Assembly (NCBI RefSeq): GCF_021083305.1
Contig: NZ_JAJFAY010000005.1
Span: forward strand, 124,001 to 188,000
Length of the DNA: 64,000 bases
Direction of reading: 5' to 3'
Source: Haladaptatus sp. DYF46
Lineage (GTDB): Archaea > Halobacteriota > Halobacteria > Halobacteriales > Haladaptataceae
Part shown: piece after piece, positions 31,921-41,658 of the stretch
Layout of the letters: each line of letters starts with the position of its first letter
Numbering within the stretch: the stretch's first letter is position 1
Notes under the pieces: generated by a model
The model's input: only the letters and a program-made list of their open reading frames with translations
What the model was told of the DNA's origin: nothing
Database searches by the model: none
Translations under genes and position numbers: made by a program

Positions 31921-32382
31921 CCGACTCAACAGCACGCAACGAACGTCGCCGCCGAACACTTCCCGGATCTGCCGGTCGAAACGATCGACTGGGAGGTCTC
32001 ACACCGAGCCCAACGACAGGCAGGCGTCACGAAGTACGACCCGACAACAGAGGCAATCACGATTGCGCTGACTTGGAAGGCATACGAACACCACGGGTGG
32101 GAGCAATTCAGTTCCACTGTTCGGCACGAACTCATTCACGCCTGGCAATATCACGAGTTCGGCGACGCGGATCACGGAGCCACGTTCACCCGCTGGACGG
32201 ACGCCCTCGACACCTCGCAACACTGCGAACGCTTCACTACACCAAAGTGGTGGCTCATCTGCGAGGACTGCGGCGGTCGGATTGCTCGGTATCGGCGCTC
32301 GAAGATAGTTCGCAACCCCGAGCAGTACAGCTGTAGTGAGTGTGGTGGGTCGTTCCGTGTTGAGGAGAGCGACGGCCACTGA
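31921..32382 (+). pseudogene. SprT-like metalloprotease gene, copy 4, lacking start
   Basis: The best preserved catalytic part: VAAEHFPDLPVETIDWEVSH, GVTKYDPTTEAITIALTWKA, TVRHELIHAWQYHEFGDADH (HExxH plus downstream acid), and the zinc ribbon CEDCGG...CSECGG, ending in TGA at 32380. The first 40 or so codons are lost and there is no in-frame ATG, so it is an N-terminally truncated gene. The missing part would have started MTRQLTxSDITDQ as in copies 1 and 2. SprT/Spartan proteins cleave DNA-protein crosslinks. That role for this family is by homology. Confidence 0.75.
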
Positions 32383-32696
32383 CCGATTCTCGTTTAAGTA
32401 GTTCTCGCGACAAGTAGTAGATACGAGGAAGATTTTCGCGAACTGCTGATTTCTGCTTGAGTATATTTTATCACTCGTGCTACGGGCATTGAGCCAGTTC
32501 TGGTTAGTAGCTCATACTAACTCTCGTATTTCCATATCTATCTGGCTGGCGACTATCGTTGACATTTTGCTCGGTAGCGTCTCCCATAACCCGTGAGACA
32601 CCCAGTTGGACACACTCCATAGAAAACTTGCGATCGTCTTAGAGAACACAAGCCAACAAGATTGACGCTAATCGACTTGCAATATGGATACTCAAT
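32383..32696. other. gap without recognised gene
   Basis: About 310 nt, AT-richer than the surroundings, with no frame carrying a motif and no clear repeat. Confidence 0.4.
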
Positions 32697-32960
32697 TCAG
32701 ATCCGGTTAAAGAAATGATCGCTAAAAACGAGCGCATAGCCAATCCCAATCGCACCCACACTGATTCCCAAGACATACACTAACTGCCCTGTCGCAATAC
32801 TCGTCGTTTTTGTACAGTGACGTTCAGGAGGTGTGTCTGGACCCGTGTATGTTTCCGAACAGCCCATTGCAGTCACTTGTGGTGGACTAAGTAGATTCAT
32901 GACCACCAACAGAATACCGACCAACAGGAACGCTGCTGCGATGGTGTAGCGAACTGTCAT
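32697..32960 (-). CDS. small membrane protein of unknown function
   Basis: 87 residues with two membrane helices (YTIAAAFLLVGILLVVMNLL and LVYVLGISVGAIGIGYALVF) and an outer loop with two cysteines (GCSETYTG...RHCTKT) that could form a disulfide. GGAGGG precedes the ATG. It follows the next upstream gene by 4 nt, so the two form an operon. No family recognised. Confidence 0.6.
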   Translation of the reverse strand: MTVRYTIAAAFLLVGILLVVMNLLSPPQVTAMGCSETYTGPDTPPERHCTKTTSIATGQLVYVLGISVGAIGIGYALVFSDHFFNRI

Positions 32961-32964
32961 GGAG

Positions 32965-33330
32965 TTACCCTCCTTTGTTGCTCGACATTTGATGATTCGG
33001 CTTCTGTTTGCGGGTTTCGAGCCACCGTCCAAGCCATGTGGCACTCACAGCAAAGAGATAGTACGTAATGATCTGCCCGAGATCCCACAAATACAGTTGC
33101 TCCCCTGGAATCTGTGCATCAAGGGCATAGATGATATGTTCGAGTCCAAGCCCCTCGTAGACAAGCCCTGAGATGAGATAGGCCGGAATGAAGAGCAGTC
33201 GAAAGACCACATTGCTGTAGATATCAACAACCACTGGTAATTGTGCAGTAAGGGCGAGAAAACCAAAGAGCACAAACGTCGATCGAGCTGTCCATGCGGA
33301 TCGAGTTGCGGGTGATGAGTGATTGTTCAT
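32965..33330 (-). CDS. membrane protein of unknown function
   Basis: 121 residues from MNNHSSPATRSAWTARSTF. Three to four hydrophobic segments (FVLFGFLALTAQLPVVVDIY; LLFIPAYLISGLVY; IITYYLFAVSATWLGRWL). It is the first gene of a two-gene minus-strand unit with the small membrane protein downstream. The ATG at 33330 is preferred over an upstream frame extension of low complexity. No family recognised. Confidence 0.58.
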   Translation of the reverse strand: MNNHSSPATRSAWTARSTFVLFGFLALTAQLPVVVDIYSNVVFRLLFIPAYLISGLVYEGLGLEHIIYALDAQIPGEQLYLWDLGQIITYYLFAVSATWLGRWLETRKQKPNHQMSSNKGG

Positions 33331-33491
33331 AGTTTCCAAGAGGTCTGTAGACGGCTTTACGTTATGCCTTGGCACACACGACAGAGCGTGACGGTGTTTC
33401 GAATGACGGTGCGACGACAACTGAGAGAGTAATGTCAAAGAGGTATTTCACTCACCACGAAGCTTATTCCTCAATACACCTATGAAATGAT

Positions 33492-33663
33492 ATGAAACGC
33501 CGAACCACGCTCATTAGCCTGGGAACGCTGTTTTCCATCTCATCCGGCTGTCTCGGACGAGCGTCCTCAGGCAACACACCGTTTCCAAAACGGGTATCAG
33601 TAACACAAATCGATGCAGTCCCAGAACGGTATCCAGTTGACCTGACTATCCAAGTCACACAAG
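33492..33663 (+). pseudogene. 5' fragment of a lipoprotein gene
   Basis: MKRRTTLISLGTLFSISSGC has a signal peptide and lipobox, followed by NTPFPKRVSVTQIDAVPERY and PVDLTIQVTQ, a typical haloarchaeal secreted lipoprotein start. At about 33663 the sequence switches to the antisense of the conjugation gene, so the rest was lost at a recombination junction. Confidence 0.6.
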
Positions 33664-35618
33664 TTTCGAAGATGAAGCCGAGCTGTGTCATCGGGACATA
33701 GGCATCAGCCATCGGTGCCCAGTGTTCTGCCCCGCCGTCATTCTCGCTATCGCCGACGTTCATGAAGCTCCGAGAGCGAACCTTCACTTGGCTTTGGCCG
33801 CTTTCCTCGCGATACTCAAGGTAGGCCTCTGGGATGTCTTTGAGGACATGCCGCCACGCACGTTCGGCGGTCTCAACACCTCCCCGTGCAGGTAGATAGT
33901 CGGTGAGTCGATCGAGACACGCCTCGATCGGAATGAACTCTCCCGGTTGTCCTTGTCGAATGCTCTCGTCGTAGATGGCTTTCAGTGCCGCATCACGCGA
34001 TCGGTCGTCGTTAGCTGTATCGAGTGTCTTGGCGCTCGCTTTCTCCGGGGTGACGGCCTCGTTCATCCCACCAAACTTGAGCTGACGCATCATCTCGTCA
34101 TCAGTGAGTGGCGGGGCCGCGAACCGCTCCAGACTTTCAGTGATAATCTCTTCCGCTTGTTCTTCGTTGCGAATATTCGGATACGGTGCGAACGTCTTGA
34201 GCTTGAGTGCTCCAGAGAACCGGGTACCGCCGTCTAACGGAATCCGTGACCAGATTCGATGGTTTTCGAGTTCGGTGAAATCTTCGATATCACAGTCACT
34301 CAACCGCCGTGTAAGTGGACGGGCGTCCTCGTCGTCCAGTACGCGGAAGAACACACCCCGTGTTGCAGTTGTTCTTGACTGGTTTGAGCACGCCCGACTC
34401 TTTGAGTTGGGTCGGGTACTGACACGCCAACGTCACCGAGAGACGCATCGAGCGAGCACGTGCTAGCATGTCGTCGACGTCAAGGTTCTTGTGAAGGACG
34501 CGGTCTGCCTCGTCGAGGATCGCGAAGAACGGGGTTTTCTCCGCGCCTTCGATCGAGCGGTTTTGAATCGTGTTCCACAGCGGGCGGAGCGTACCCAGCA
34601 TCACGAGTTGCTTAATATCATCGTCGGAGACGGCCGTCCGAACGATCACGATCTTCTCGTCATCGAGGATGTCTCGAAAGTCAATTGTACTCGCACGACA
34701 CCCCGCGATCCGGCGGGTGACAGGACTCTCGACCCACGGTTTCAGCCGGGTAATCACAGGTCGTACGGCATCGTCATCCATTTCGGCGATTTCGGAAACG
34801 AACTCACCGACCCACGGATCATCAATTTCCTCGGCGAAGTCCTCGCGGCGTTGGGCGTTCAGGAGGACGAAATACATATCGAGCACACAGTACTGCTCGT
34901 CTCGGTCCTCGATTTCGTGATTCGCCTGCATCATCGCCCGTGCCATCGACTCAACGATCGCATTCATCCGCGGTCCCCAGTAGTCATCACCCGACAAAAC
35001 GGCCTTGAGCACCTGAATGCGGTCGGTAACGTGCTGTTCAAGCTCCATCTCGCTTTCACAGTCCGGCACTTCGAGGAAGTTGATCCCGATACTCCGGTCG
35101 TGGTCGTTGTCACCCGGTTCGATCCAAATTACGTCGTCATGCCGATACTCGGGGAGTTTCTGGAGGAGTTCTTTGCTGTCCTCGGCCTTGGGGTCGAAGT
35201 AGATGAATCCGTAGCCTGCCCACGCTAATTGAACCATCCAGTTCAGCATTTCGGTGGTCTTCCCCGCGCCAGTGGTTCCGACAACCCAGAGATGCTGGAA
35301 GAGCTGATTGAACTTCACTGGTGCTGGATCGAAGCCCTGCTGGGCGCTGTCGTTGTAGCCCAACCACAGTGGCATGTCCGGATGGTCACGAGCACGTTCG
35401 AGCAATTCCCGAATCTCTGGGCCTGCCACCGGTCCCTGCTCTTTGGTCTCGGTGATCGTCTCGGTCATCCCATCTGCCGCGTACTCTGAGCCTGTCTGTG
35501 TGAACCCGTACGGTTCGTTCGTGATCGTCGTTGGGACGGAAGCGCTTTCTTCGGCTTTACCCACCAGTGATTCATCCGTCGAATCGTCTTCCCCACCACC
35601 GAAGAGTCGATTAAGCAT
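33664..35618 (-). pseudogene. conjugative coupling ATPase (VirD4/TraG-like), frameshifted and 3'-truncated
   Basis: Starts MLNRLFGGGEDDSTDESLVG with GGGGGAG upstream. Walker A is VVGTTGAGKTTEM, near residue 100. Walker B is PFFAILDEADRVL, and the following ARSMRLSVTLACQYPTQL is typical of type IV coupling proteins that bring DNA to the secretion channel. At about 34350 one extra T shifts the frame: the expected CNTGVFFRVLDDEDARPLTR continues in the next frame from MFFRVL to about 33664. There the C-terminus fuses with antisense lipoprotein sequence. The gene is probably inactive. A sequencing error could explain the frameshift, but not the truncation. Confidence 0.75.
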
Positions 35619-36675
35619 CTTTCTCCCCCGTGATGTACCCACTGTGCTCGTGGGATCCGACCGGCACCTCTTCGCCGCGTTTGGTCTGGCGGCGGTCAAG
35701 CTGGGCGATCGAGATATCCGCCGGTGGCAGATGCACAATCGGGGCGATCTCTAACGACGTGAGCAACATCTTTTCGCCCGCCCACTCTCGGCGGGCCATC
35801 GTTTCTGCCAATGCATTCGGCGAACTATTCGGCTCGACGATGAACGCCTGCTCAGTCTTTGAGTTGTAGTAGCTCGCGAAGGAGGCACCAACCGCCTCGG
35901 CGTGGTGTTTGACCGCTTCCTTGTCGTCACCGACCGAGAGATGGCGAATCATCACATCAAACGCCTTCTCCTTTGCGCGCCGGTCGAGGACATTTCCGAT
36001 CTCCGTTGCATCGGCTGTCTCTTTCTCACGTTTGGTCTCGGCGAGGTCGTGGATCGTATAGACACCGTTCAAGTGATAGTATAGTTCGGTGAGATTCGTC
36101 GTTAAAATGCGGCCAGTCTGCCAGTTCCGCGTTGTCGGGCGAAACATGACTTGGATAACGCTCCGTACTGGCTCTCGACCAGTTGCACCACCGGCTTTCA
36201 CTGCATCATCCACGATATCGCCGAGGACAGTTTCGTATGGGTCGTCTTCGCGGAACCCTTCGAGGTCACGGCGACGAATTGGCCACCATCGGTGCTTCCG
36301 GAGCGTCCACTCACCACCGGCGACGTAATCCCCCTCATCGATGTGTATGAGGTCGGCCTCTTCCCGCCGAACGTCCGAATCAGGATACTTGTGCCGGAGT
36401 CGGGTGAGGAACCAGTGGAAATCATCACTGCACGGGAGATACCGGAAGCTGATTTGCTCACCGTCGTAGACGATCTCTGCTGCACGGGGCACGCTTCGCT
36501 TGCCACTTAGGTCCGAGTGAGACGGATGGACTGATTCGAACCACTCGATCGCGGTATCTATCCCACCATCGTCTTTGAACGGGCGAACGCGAATGAGCTC
36601 ATCAGTGGCTTGGTTGTTGGACGCTGCACCGAGTTGTGCGGCACTGTACTCGGCTGATCGACTGAAGCGGCTCAT
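35611..36675 (-). CDS. haloarchaeal conjugation-associated protein
   Basis: 354 residues, no transmembrane segment. It contains FRYLPCSDDFHWFLTRLRHK, GGEWTLRKHRWWPIRRRDLE and VRSVIQVMFRPTTRNWQTGR. I do not recognise a catalytic motif. It lies between a small membrane protein and the coupling ATPase with overlaps of 4 and 8 nt, so it is part of one transfer operon. Haloarchaeal integrative and conjugative elements carry a protein in this place, sometimes viewed as the missing N-terminal partner of the coupling ATPase. The role is inferred from position. Confidence 0.6.
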   Translation of the reverse strand: MSRFSRSAEYSAAQLGAASNNQATDELIRVRPFKDDGGIDTAIEWFESVHPSHSDLSGKRSVPRAAEIVYDGEQISFRYLPCSDDFHWFLTRLRHKYPDSDVRREEADLIHIDEGDYVAGGEWTLRKHRWWPIRRRDLEGFREDDPYETVLGDIVDDAVKAGGATGREPVRSVIQVMFRPTTRNWQTGRILTTNLTELYYHLNGVYTIHDLAETKREKETADATEIGNVLDRRAKEKAFDVMIRHLSVGDDKEAVKHHAEAVGASFASYYNSKTEQAFIVEPNSSPNALAETMARREWAGEKMLLTSLEIAPIVHLPPADISIAQLDRRQTKRGEEVPVGSHEHSGYITGEKDA

Positions 36676-36932
36676 CGACCTGCCCCCGGAATGAGTTTCG
36701 AGGCTCCGATTAGCACACCGATGATCGCCATATACGACGCAACGATGTCACCGAGCAGTGCGCTGAGTTCCGGTGCCGAGTAACCCAAGAACGTCGGCAC
36801 GAGGCTGTTCGTGAAGAAGACTGCGAACATCCGCTCGGCGAGGAATGTTGAGAACTGCTGGATGGGTGTGACACTCGCGAGTGTGTGAAACGCGGTTACT
36901 ACGATCTCGACAGCTTGGAACAGGAGGCTCAT
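36672..36932 (-). CDS. small membrane protein of transfer operon
   Basis: 86 residues with two to three hydrophobic segments (LLFQAVEIVVTAFHTLASV; AVFFTNSLVPTFLG; IVASYMAIIGVLIGASKLI). It starts within the stop of virB4 (ATGA) and overlaps the next gene by 4 nt. The position and size resemble VirB2/VirB3-type or TrbL-type membrane components of a mating channel, but the sequence alone does not decide. Confidence 0.55.
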   Translation of the reverse strand: MSLLFQAVEIVVTAFHTLASVTPIQQFSTFLAERMFAVFFTNSLVPTFLGYSAPELSALLGDIVASYMAIIGVLIGASKLIPGAGR

Positions 36933-38792
36933 TGTTGCTCACCCCCGTCAGCCGCCATTACCGAACGGTGCTCCTCTGTCTCACTCTCCGATTCGTCACT
37001 GGATGGCTGCCCATCAGCGAAGCGGTCGCCAAGCTGGCGCTCTAGGTAGTCGTGCCAATTCCCGTGGTCACTCGGTTCGTAATCGACGATCGAGAACTCG
37101 ACTGGATTCACATCCATACTCATCTCAACCCGCTGCGGGTAGCACTCTCGCGTACCGTCTTCGTCCACAGCGAGCAACATCTCGGAGTAGCCACGGTCTT
37201 TGTCTCCCGGCAGAGCACTGTTGACGAAGGTTGCTTCCTCGGCATTGAGCCCGATTTCACTTCCGAACTCGGGCGTCATATCGTCCAAGTGGTGGAAACA
37301 CATCATCGAGGAGTTGTTGAAGATGACTTCTGCCTGCGATTTGAGCGCACTCGTCCCCTCGTCGTCTTTCGCGTAGAACTCGCTGATCGACTGGGTGCTG
37401 AACAGCAACGAGAGGTCGTAGTGCCGAGAGTGACGGACAACCTGCTCCAAGAACGTGAGGTTATCCGCGTGCTTGGTGAGATACTGCGCTTCGTCAATCA
37501 GAATCATCGTCGGGTCGTCGCTCTCTTTGGCCATCTCGTAGACCGACGTGAGGAGCAACCCGAGCATCAGCCCCGTTTCGCCTTTCCCTTCCTTGAGTTG
37601 CAGATCCAGGTAGAAACTCCCGCCGTGGGCATTCAAATCGAAGCCAGTTTCCTTCGTGAAATGGCGATAGCGTGTGCGGAACGCTTCAATATCCTCCGAG
37701 AGTACTCGCTCAGCCGCTTCGCGGGTTCGCAGCGGGACGTCCGTCTCACTCAAATCAGCGTCGAGGAGGTCGCCCATCTGGTGAATCTCGGGATTATCGC
37801 CGACACCAGCAATGTGTGCAATCTCCTGAATCGCGTCACGGAGCGTCGGTGATTCGTTGCCGTGCGTACCTGGGTCCTTCGTGATTCCCTTCTCGTTGTA
37901 GGCACGCCGTCCGGCTTTCTCCCAGACGTTCTTTTTCTCGGCTTCCAGTTCTCGGCCTTCGAGGTCGTAGAATGTCTCGACGAAACTGATGAAGCGTTCC
38001 ATCGCCTCGCTGAACGGCGTCGTCCGACCAACAACGGATAGCTTCTCCTCGGGTGTCTCTTTGATCTCCAACGGATTGAGGCCTGTTTCTCCCCCCACGA
38101 CGATCTGCTCGGCATCGAAGAGCTTCGACGGACCTGCAAGCCCTTCGAGAGGGTCGATGAGCACGACGTTCATCTCTGGGTTGCGCTTTTTGAGTTGGGT
38201 GAGGATTTTCTTCGACGTAGTGGATTTGCCACTCCCGATTTTGCCGAACACCATCATATTGTACCCCATTCCCCGAAGATACGGATCGACAATCGTGGGT
38301 TCGTCCCGATCGTGATGGATGCCAACCTCGATTCCCGATGGCTCGTAGATGTTATTCGATGTGTAGGGCATTTGCTTTGCCAACGCCCGTCCAAGCATCG
38401 GTGTCGCCTTGTTCATCGAATCGTAGACGAGTGGGGCGGCCGAGTGTGCCATCTCTTCCTGCTGGAAGTGGGCGGGGACGACTTCACACCGGGCGGGTTG
38501 TTCTTTGAAGCGCTGTTTCATCGTCTTCGCTGCATCAAGCAGCTGCTCTTCAGAGCTGGCGCGAAGGCTCACGTAGGTTGATGTCATAAACAGCCCCGAG
38601 CCAGACTCGGTCAGAGAATTCTCGATGTCCGAGGCGGCTTGCCACTTGCGATAGGCCGATTCGGCTCCCCAATGACCTTCCTGCTCTTTCTTCTCGTAGT
38701 CGCTCTTGTGTTTGATCTTGTTCTTCTGGGATTGTTGGCGCGCATCGGATTTGGAGACGCCGAGCGCATGCGTGGAGAGCGTAATATATGAG
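36929..38792 (-). pseudogene. VirB4-like conjugation ATPase lacking its N-terminus
   Basis: About 620 residues remain, beginning at YITLSTHALGVSKSDARQQ where family similarity starts abruptly. Walker A is VFGKIGSGKSTTS, about 190 residues in. Walker B is PTMILIDEAQYL, followed by LLFSTQSISEF. The C-terminal acidic tail is complete. VirB4 proteins energise type IV secretion. The N-terminal cone-forming domain is absent, because the frame upstream is simply the out-of-frame 3' end of the neighbouring gene. Conjugation by this locus is therefore unlikely. Confidence 0.72.
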
Positions 38793-38795
38793 TGT

Positions 38796-39827
38796 TTAAT
38801 TCTCGAGGTCGATATCATCGCCACGGTCCGATTCGTGCAGAATGAACGGCCCAATCGCACTCGTCCGCTTCGCAATCGTCGCGATTCGCAGGACGATCGA
38901 GGTCAGCACAAAAAATGGGATGATAGAGATAGCTGAGGACGCACTAACGATCCAGATGATATTTGCGACGCCGAGGGTCACACCGGGAAACGAGGTCGGT
39001 GCCAGATAGAGTAGTGTCGCAATCGCGACGGCCAATGCGGGGAATGCGGTAATCAGAATCGACCGGATGAGGCGGACGAGTTCCCACTGAAAGTAGAGTG
39101 CTTTGAAATGCTCCCGTGTCGGGCCGAAAAACATGAGCACGTCGATCAATTCATCGAACGCATTTCGTTCCTCATCGTCGAGACTGTCATCATACTCCGA
39201 CCGGAGCCATAGGGCACCGTATAGCTTCCACGAATGGTTATAGTTCATGGCTGTGCGTAAGAGATTGAATTCACCGAACTCGGCGTCCTCTAGCTGCTCT
39301 TCAACTTCGTTCGCGTTTTCGATGAGAGCGACAACGAATTGATCGACCTGGTCGCGTAATTCGTCATCACTGTTCTCTGCAAGAACGTCTTCAAGTACCT
39401 CGGCACGGTCTTTGCTTGTCAGAATAAGCTGACGGAGAAATGCCGCGGGATCGGGCAGCCCGATGGTCCCGATCAAACTATCGACATCTTGGCGAAACTC
39501 TACGGTGGCCTTCATTCGTTCCCGTTGACTTTTTAGCGACCCGAGTTCCTGTGAGAGGACTAGCTGACCGATGGTGACGACGAGCGTCACACCGGTGATA
39601 AGCGACGCAATGAATGCCTGGAATGCGATACCAACTTGATTTGTGTTGCTCATGACCGAGCGAAACGATGAGGGGCCGACTGTCCCAGCAACGACGAGGA
39701 TAACGAACAGACCGAGCGTGAGCATGCCAGTAATCACCCACCGATCCCCATTGAGGAGAAACCAAAATCGAATTCGGGACTCATCCATCCGCCCGACCAT
39801 TGATTCGTCCTTATCTGCGTCGCCCAT
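38796..39827 (-). CDS. haloarchaeal four-helix membrane protein, unknown function
   Basis: 343 residues. Two N-terminal helices (VITGMLTLGLFVILVVAGTV and FIASLITGVTLVVTIGQLVL), a long charged cytoplasmic region rich in Asp/Glu helices (VALIENANEVEEQLEDAEFG), then two C-terminal helices and a cytoplasmic tail. No domain recognised. It ends exactly next to the truncated virB4 gene, so its 3' end marks the other border of the conjugation fragment. Intact and probably expressed. The ATG at 39827 is the only sensible start. Confidence 0.65.
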   Translation of the reverse strand: MGDADKDESMVGRMDESRIRFWFLLNGDRWVITGMLTLGLFVILVVAGTVGPSSFRSVMSNTNQVGIAFQAFIASLITGVTLVVTIGQLVLSQELGSLKSQRERMKATVEFRQDVDSLIGTIGLPDPAAFLRQLILTSKDRAEVLEDVLAENSDDELRDQVDQFVVALIENANEVEEQLEDAEFGEFNLLRTAMNYNHSWKLYGALWLRSEYDDSLDDEERNAFDELIDVLMFFGPTREHFKALYFQWELVRLIRSILITAFPALAVAIATLLYLAPTSFPGVTLGVANIIWIVSASSAISIIPFFVLTSIVLRIATIAKRTSAIGPFILHESDRGDDIDLEN

Positions 39828-40174
39828 GATGGCACATATGTCACCTACCGTGAAAAAGACGACTGCTGAACATTACTATTCTCTTGGGAAGTCTGATTTC
39901 GTGCTTTCTCGAGGGCGGCAACCCGGTCGAATCGACTGCCGGTTAGAGATTCAGGGGACAGTAAATTTGGTCCATGTGCATATGAAGAGTTGATTGGTAG
40001 GGACCCATTTGTCTCACTGCTCCATGTTGCACAAGGCGGAAGTGCACTACACGCCACCACGTCCAGTGTAAATACCGGATATAGAATCGCTATTGTACGA
40101 TAGCGGCCTTTTCATGTGGCGATATACAAAATCCAAGCCCAGACGATATGCCTTCAGCTGGAACAGCATAGACC
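39828..40174. other. gap without recognised gene
   Basis: About 350 nt between two minus-strand genes. Frames on both strands lack motifs. No clear palindrome. Confidence 0.4.
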
Positions 40175-40588
40175 TTAGTCGCCTGTGGCTGCGTCTTCGA
40201 ATTCTTGGAGCGTTTCCTGGAACTTTTCCCTAAAGAAGTCCACACCCTCTTTCCGGTCTGAACGGATATTCCACTTGAGGGAGTCATCGCTTGGCGGGAG
40301 TTCGATTTCAAACGTGGCCCATGAACAGCATTGAGTTTCCTTCCACGCTACTTCTGTGACTGCAGTGTATGCCTCTGGATTCCGATCAAACACGAATGAG
40401 AACCCGTCCTCGTGCTCCTCGATAGTCTCTAAATGAGGGAGGAGGTTCTCCTCAACCCATTTTCTCCGTTGGTCGGTCTGTTCTTCCGTGAACCTGCAGG
40501 TAATCTCTTGAAGATCTCCTTCCGTATGATCATCGATTACTCTGTTTTCAGGCTGCTCGTCTCTCGTACGTTCAATGGAATCTACCAT
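40175..40588 (-). CDS. uncharacterised protein with Cys-Cys motif
   Basis: 137 residues. TAVTEVAWKETQCCSWATFE resembles the ERxCCxFxxF motif of small uncharacterised proteins found in bacterial metal-resistance regions, followed by IELPPSDDSLKWNIRSDRKE and a C-terminal helix (FFREKFQETLQEFEDAA). The double cysteine may bind a thiophilic metal. It is divergent from an HxlR-type regulator gene with an 80-nt shared promoter region, which suggests that the regulator controls it. Family resemblance is from motif memory only. Confidence 0.6.
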   Translation of the reverse strand: MVDSIERTRDEQPENRVIDDHTEGDLQEITCRFTEEQTDQRRKWVEENLLPHLETIEEHEDGFSFVFDRNPEAYTAVTEVAWKETQCCSWATFEIELPPSDDSLKWNIRSDRKEGVDFFREKFQETLQEFEDAATGD

Positions 40589-40667
40589 GGTGCGCTTTTA
40601 CTTTGAGAGTCAAAGCTATTATACTGTCAAGGCCGAAGTATCGAATGAGCTGCGGTGAACAACAGCT

Positions 40668-41042
40668 ATGGCGAATAATCAAGAACCATCGTCTGAAACG
40701 GCGAATTCAACTAGTGGCGTTCCAATCTGCTACTGTCCACTTGGTGGAGTCATGGATCTACTCAGTCGCCGCTATGCAATGCAGGTAGTCTGTGTTGTGG
40801 GGGCGTTAGGACCGGCTCGGTACAGTGAAATCGAGGATATGTTCGACGACGTTAGCAGTTCAACGTTATCGACACGCCTCGATGAACTCGTTGCAGCGGG
40901 GTACCTCTCCCGAGAGCAGTATGCAGAAATTCCCCCACGTGTCGAATATGAACTCACAGAGAAGGGAGAGAGCCTCCGTGAGAAACTTGATCCTCTGCTC
41001 GAATGGGTAACTGAGCATGAGTCTAGCCAGACCGAATCTTAA
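40668..41042 (+). CDS. HxlR-family transcriptional regulator
   Basis: 124 residues. The winged helix follows the family pattern: PICYCPLGGVMDLLSRRYAM, LGPARYSEIEDMF, SSSTLSTRLDELVAAGYLSR and RVEYELTEKGESL. The Cys-x-Cys at residues 22-24 lies where redox- or electrophile-sensing HxlR proteins keep a reactive cysteine. Divergent from the Cys-Cys protein gene at 40175-40588. A second HxlR gene lies in the opposite direction downstream. Confidence 0.88.
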   Translation: MANNQEPSSETANSTSGVPICYCPLGGVMDLLSRRYAMQVVCVVGALGPARYSEIEDMFDDVSSSTLSTRLDELVAAGYLSREQYAEIPPRVEYELTEKGESLREKLDPLLEWVTEHESSQTES

Positions 41043-41136
41043 ACCTGGTCGATAATCGGCATCGGAGTCCGGTTTGATCTCACGTAGCGACGCATGATTA
41101 TGTCAACGAAAATCCGACGAGATAGACTGCATCGAT

Positions 41137-41505
41137 TCAGGCACAGCCCTTGGATCGATTGAGATAGTCATCGCCCCAGGCATCCATCGCCTCAATAATC
41201 GGCTTGAGTGATGTTCCTTCCGTCGTTAGCGAGTACTCGACGCGAAATGGTTTCTCGCTCACGATCGCACGATTCACCAGGCCATTTTCTTCGAGATCCT
41301 CCAGGCTATTCGAGAGGACAGTACTGGAGATCCCGTCGATTTCTGCTTTGAGGGCGTTAAACCCGAGTGGGCCGCACGCAAGCAACCGATGCACGATAAC
41401 CGGATGCCACTTCTTCCCGATAAGATGGGCTGTACAGGTGACAGTACACCACTCATCGTCAGCACACCACGACGCAATGCAGTCCTCGTTGGATGCTTGG
41501 TTCAT
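41137..41505 (-). CDS. HxlR-family transcriptional regulator
   Basis: 122 residues with an unusual Cys-rich N-terminus (CIASWCADDEWCTVTC), then GKKWHPVIVHRLLACGPLGF, SSTVLSNSLEDLEENGLVNR and FRVEYSLTTEGTSL. The four to five cysteines before the winged helix could bind metal or sense oxidation. It is divergent from the doxX-like gene at 41659, about 150 nt apart, so control of the DoxX/transporter group is plausible. The frame is intact. Confidence 0.88.
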   Translation of the reverse strand: MNQASNEDCIASWCADDEWCTVTCTAHLIGKKWHPVIVHRLLACGPLGFNALKAEIDGISSTVLSNSLEDLEENGLVNRAIVSEKPFRVEYSLTTEGTSLKPIIEAMDAWGDDYLNRSKGCA

Positions 41506-41658
41506 TCTACTCGAGCAGTAGTGATTGAGACGTCATTACTATACTGCTACTAAGTCAGCATTCCAAAGCCAATACGGTAATTAGAGTTGGTTAGTAAGCA
41601 GTACCTCATCAGCATGAGCTTCGCTTATGCTTATTCGAGCTGTTGACGACTGCCAGAT

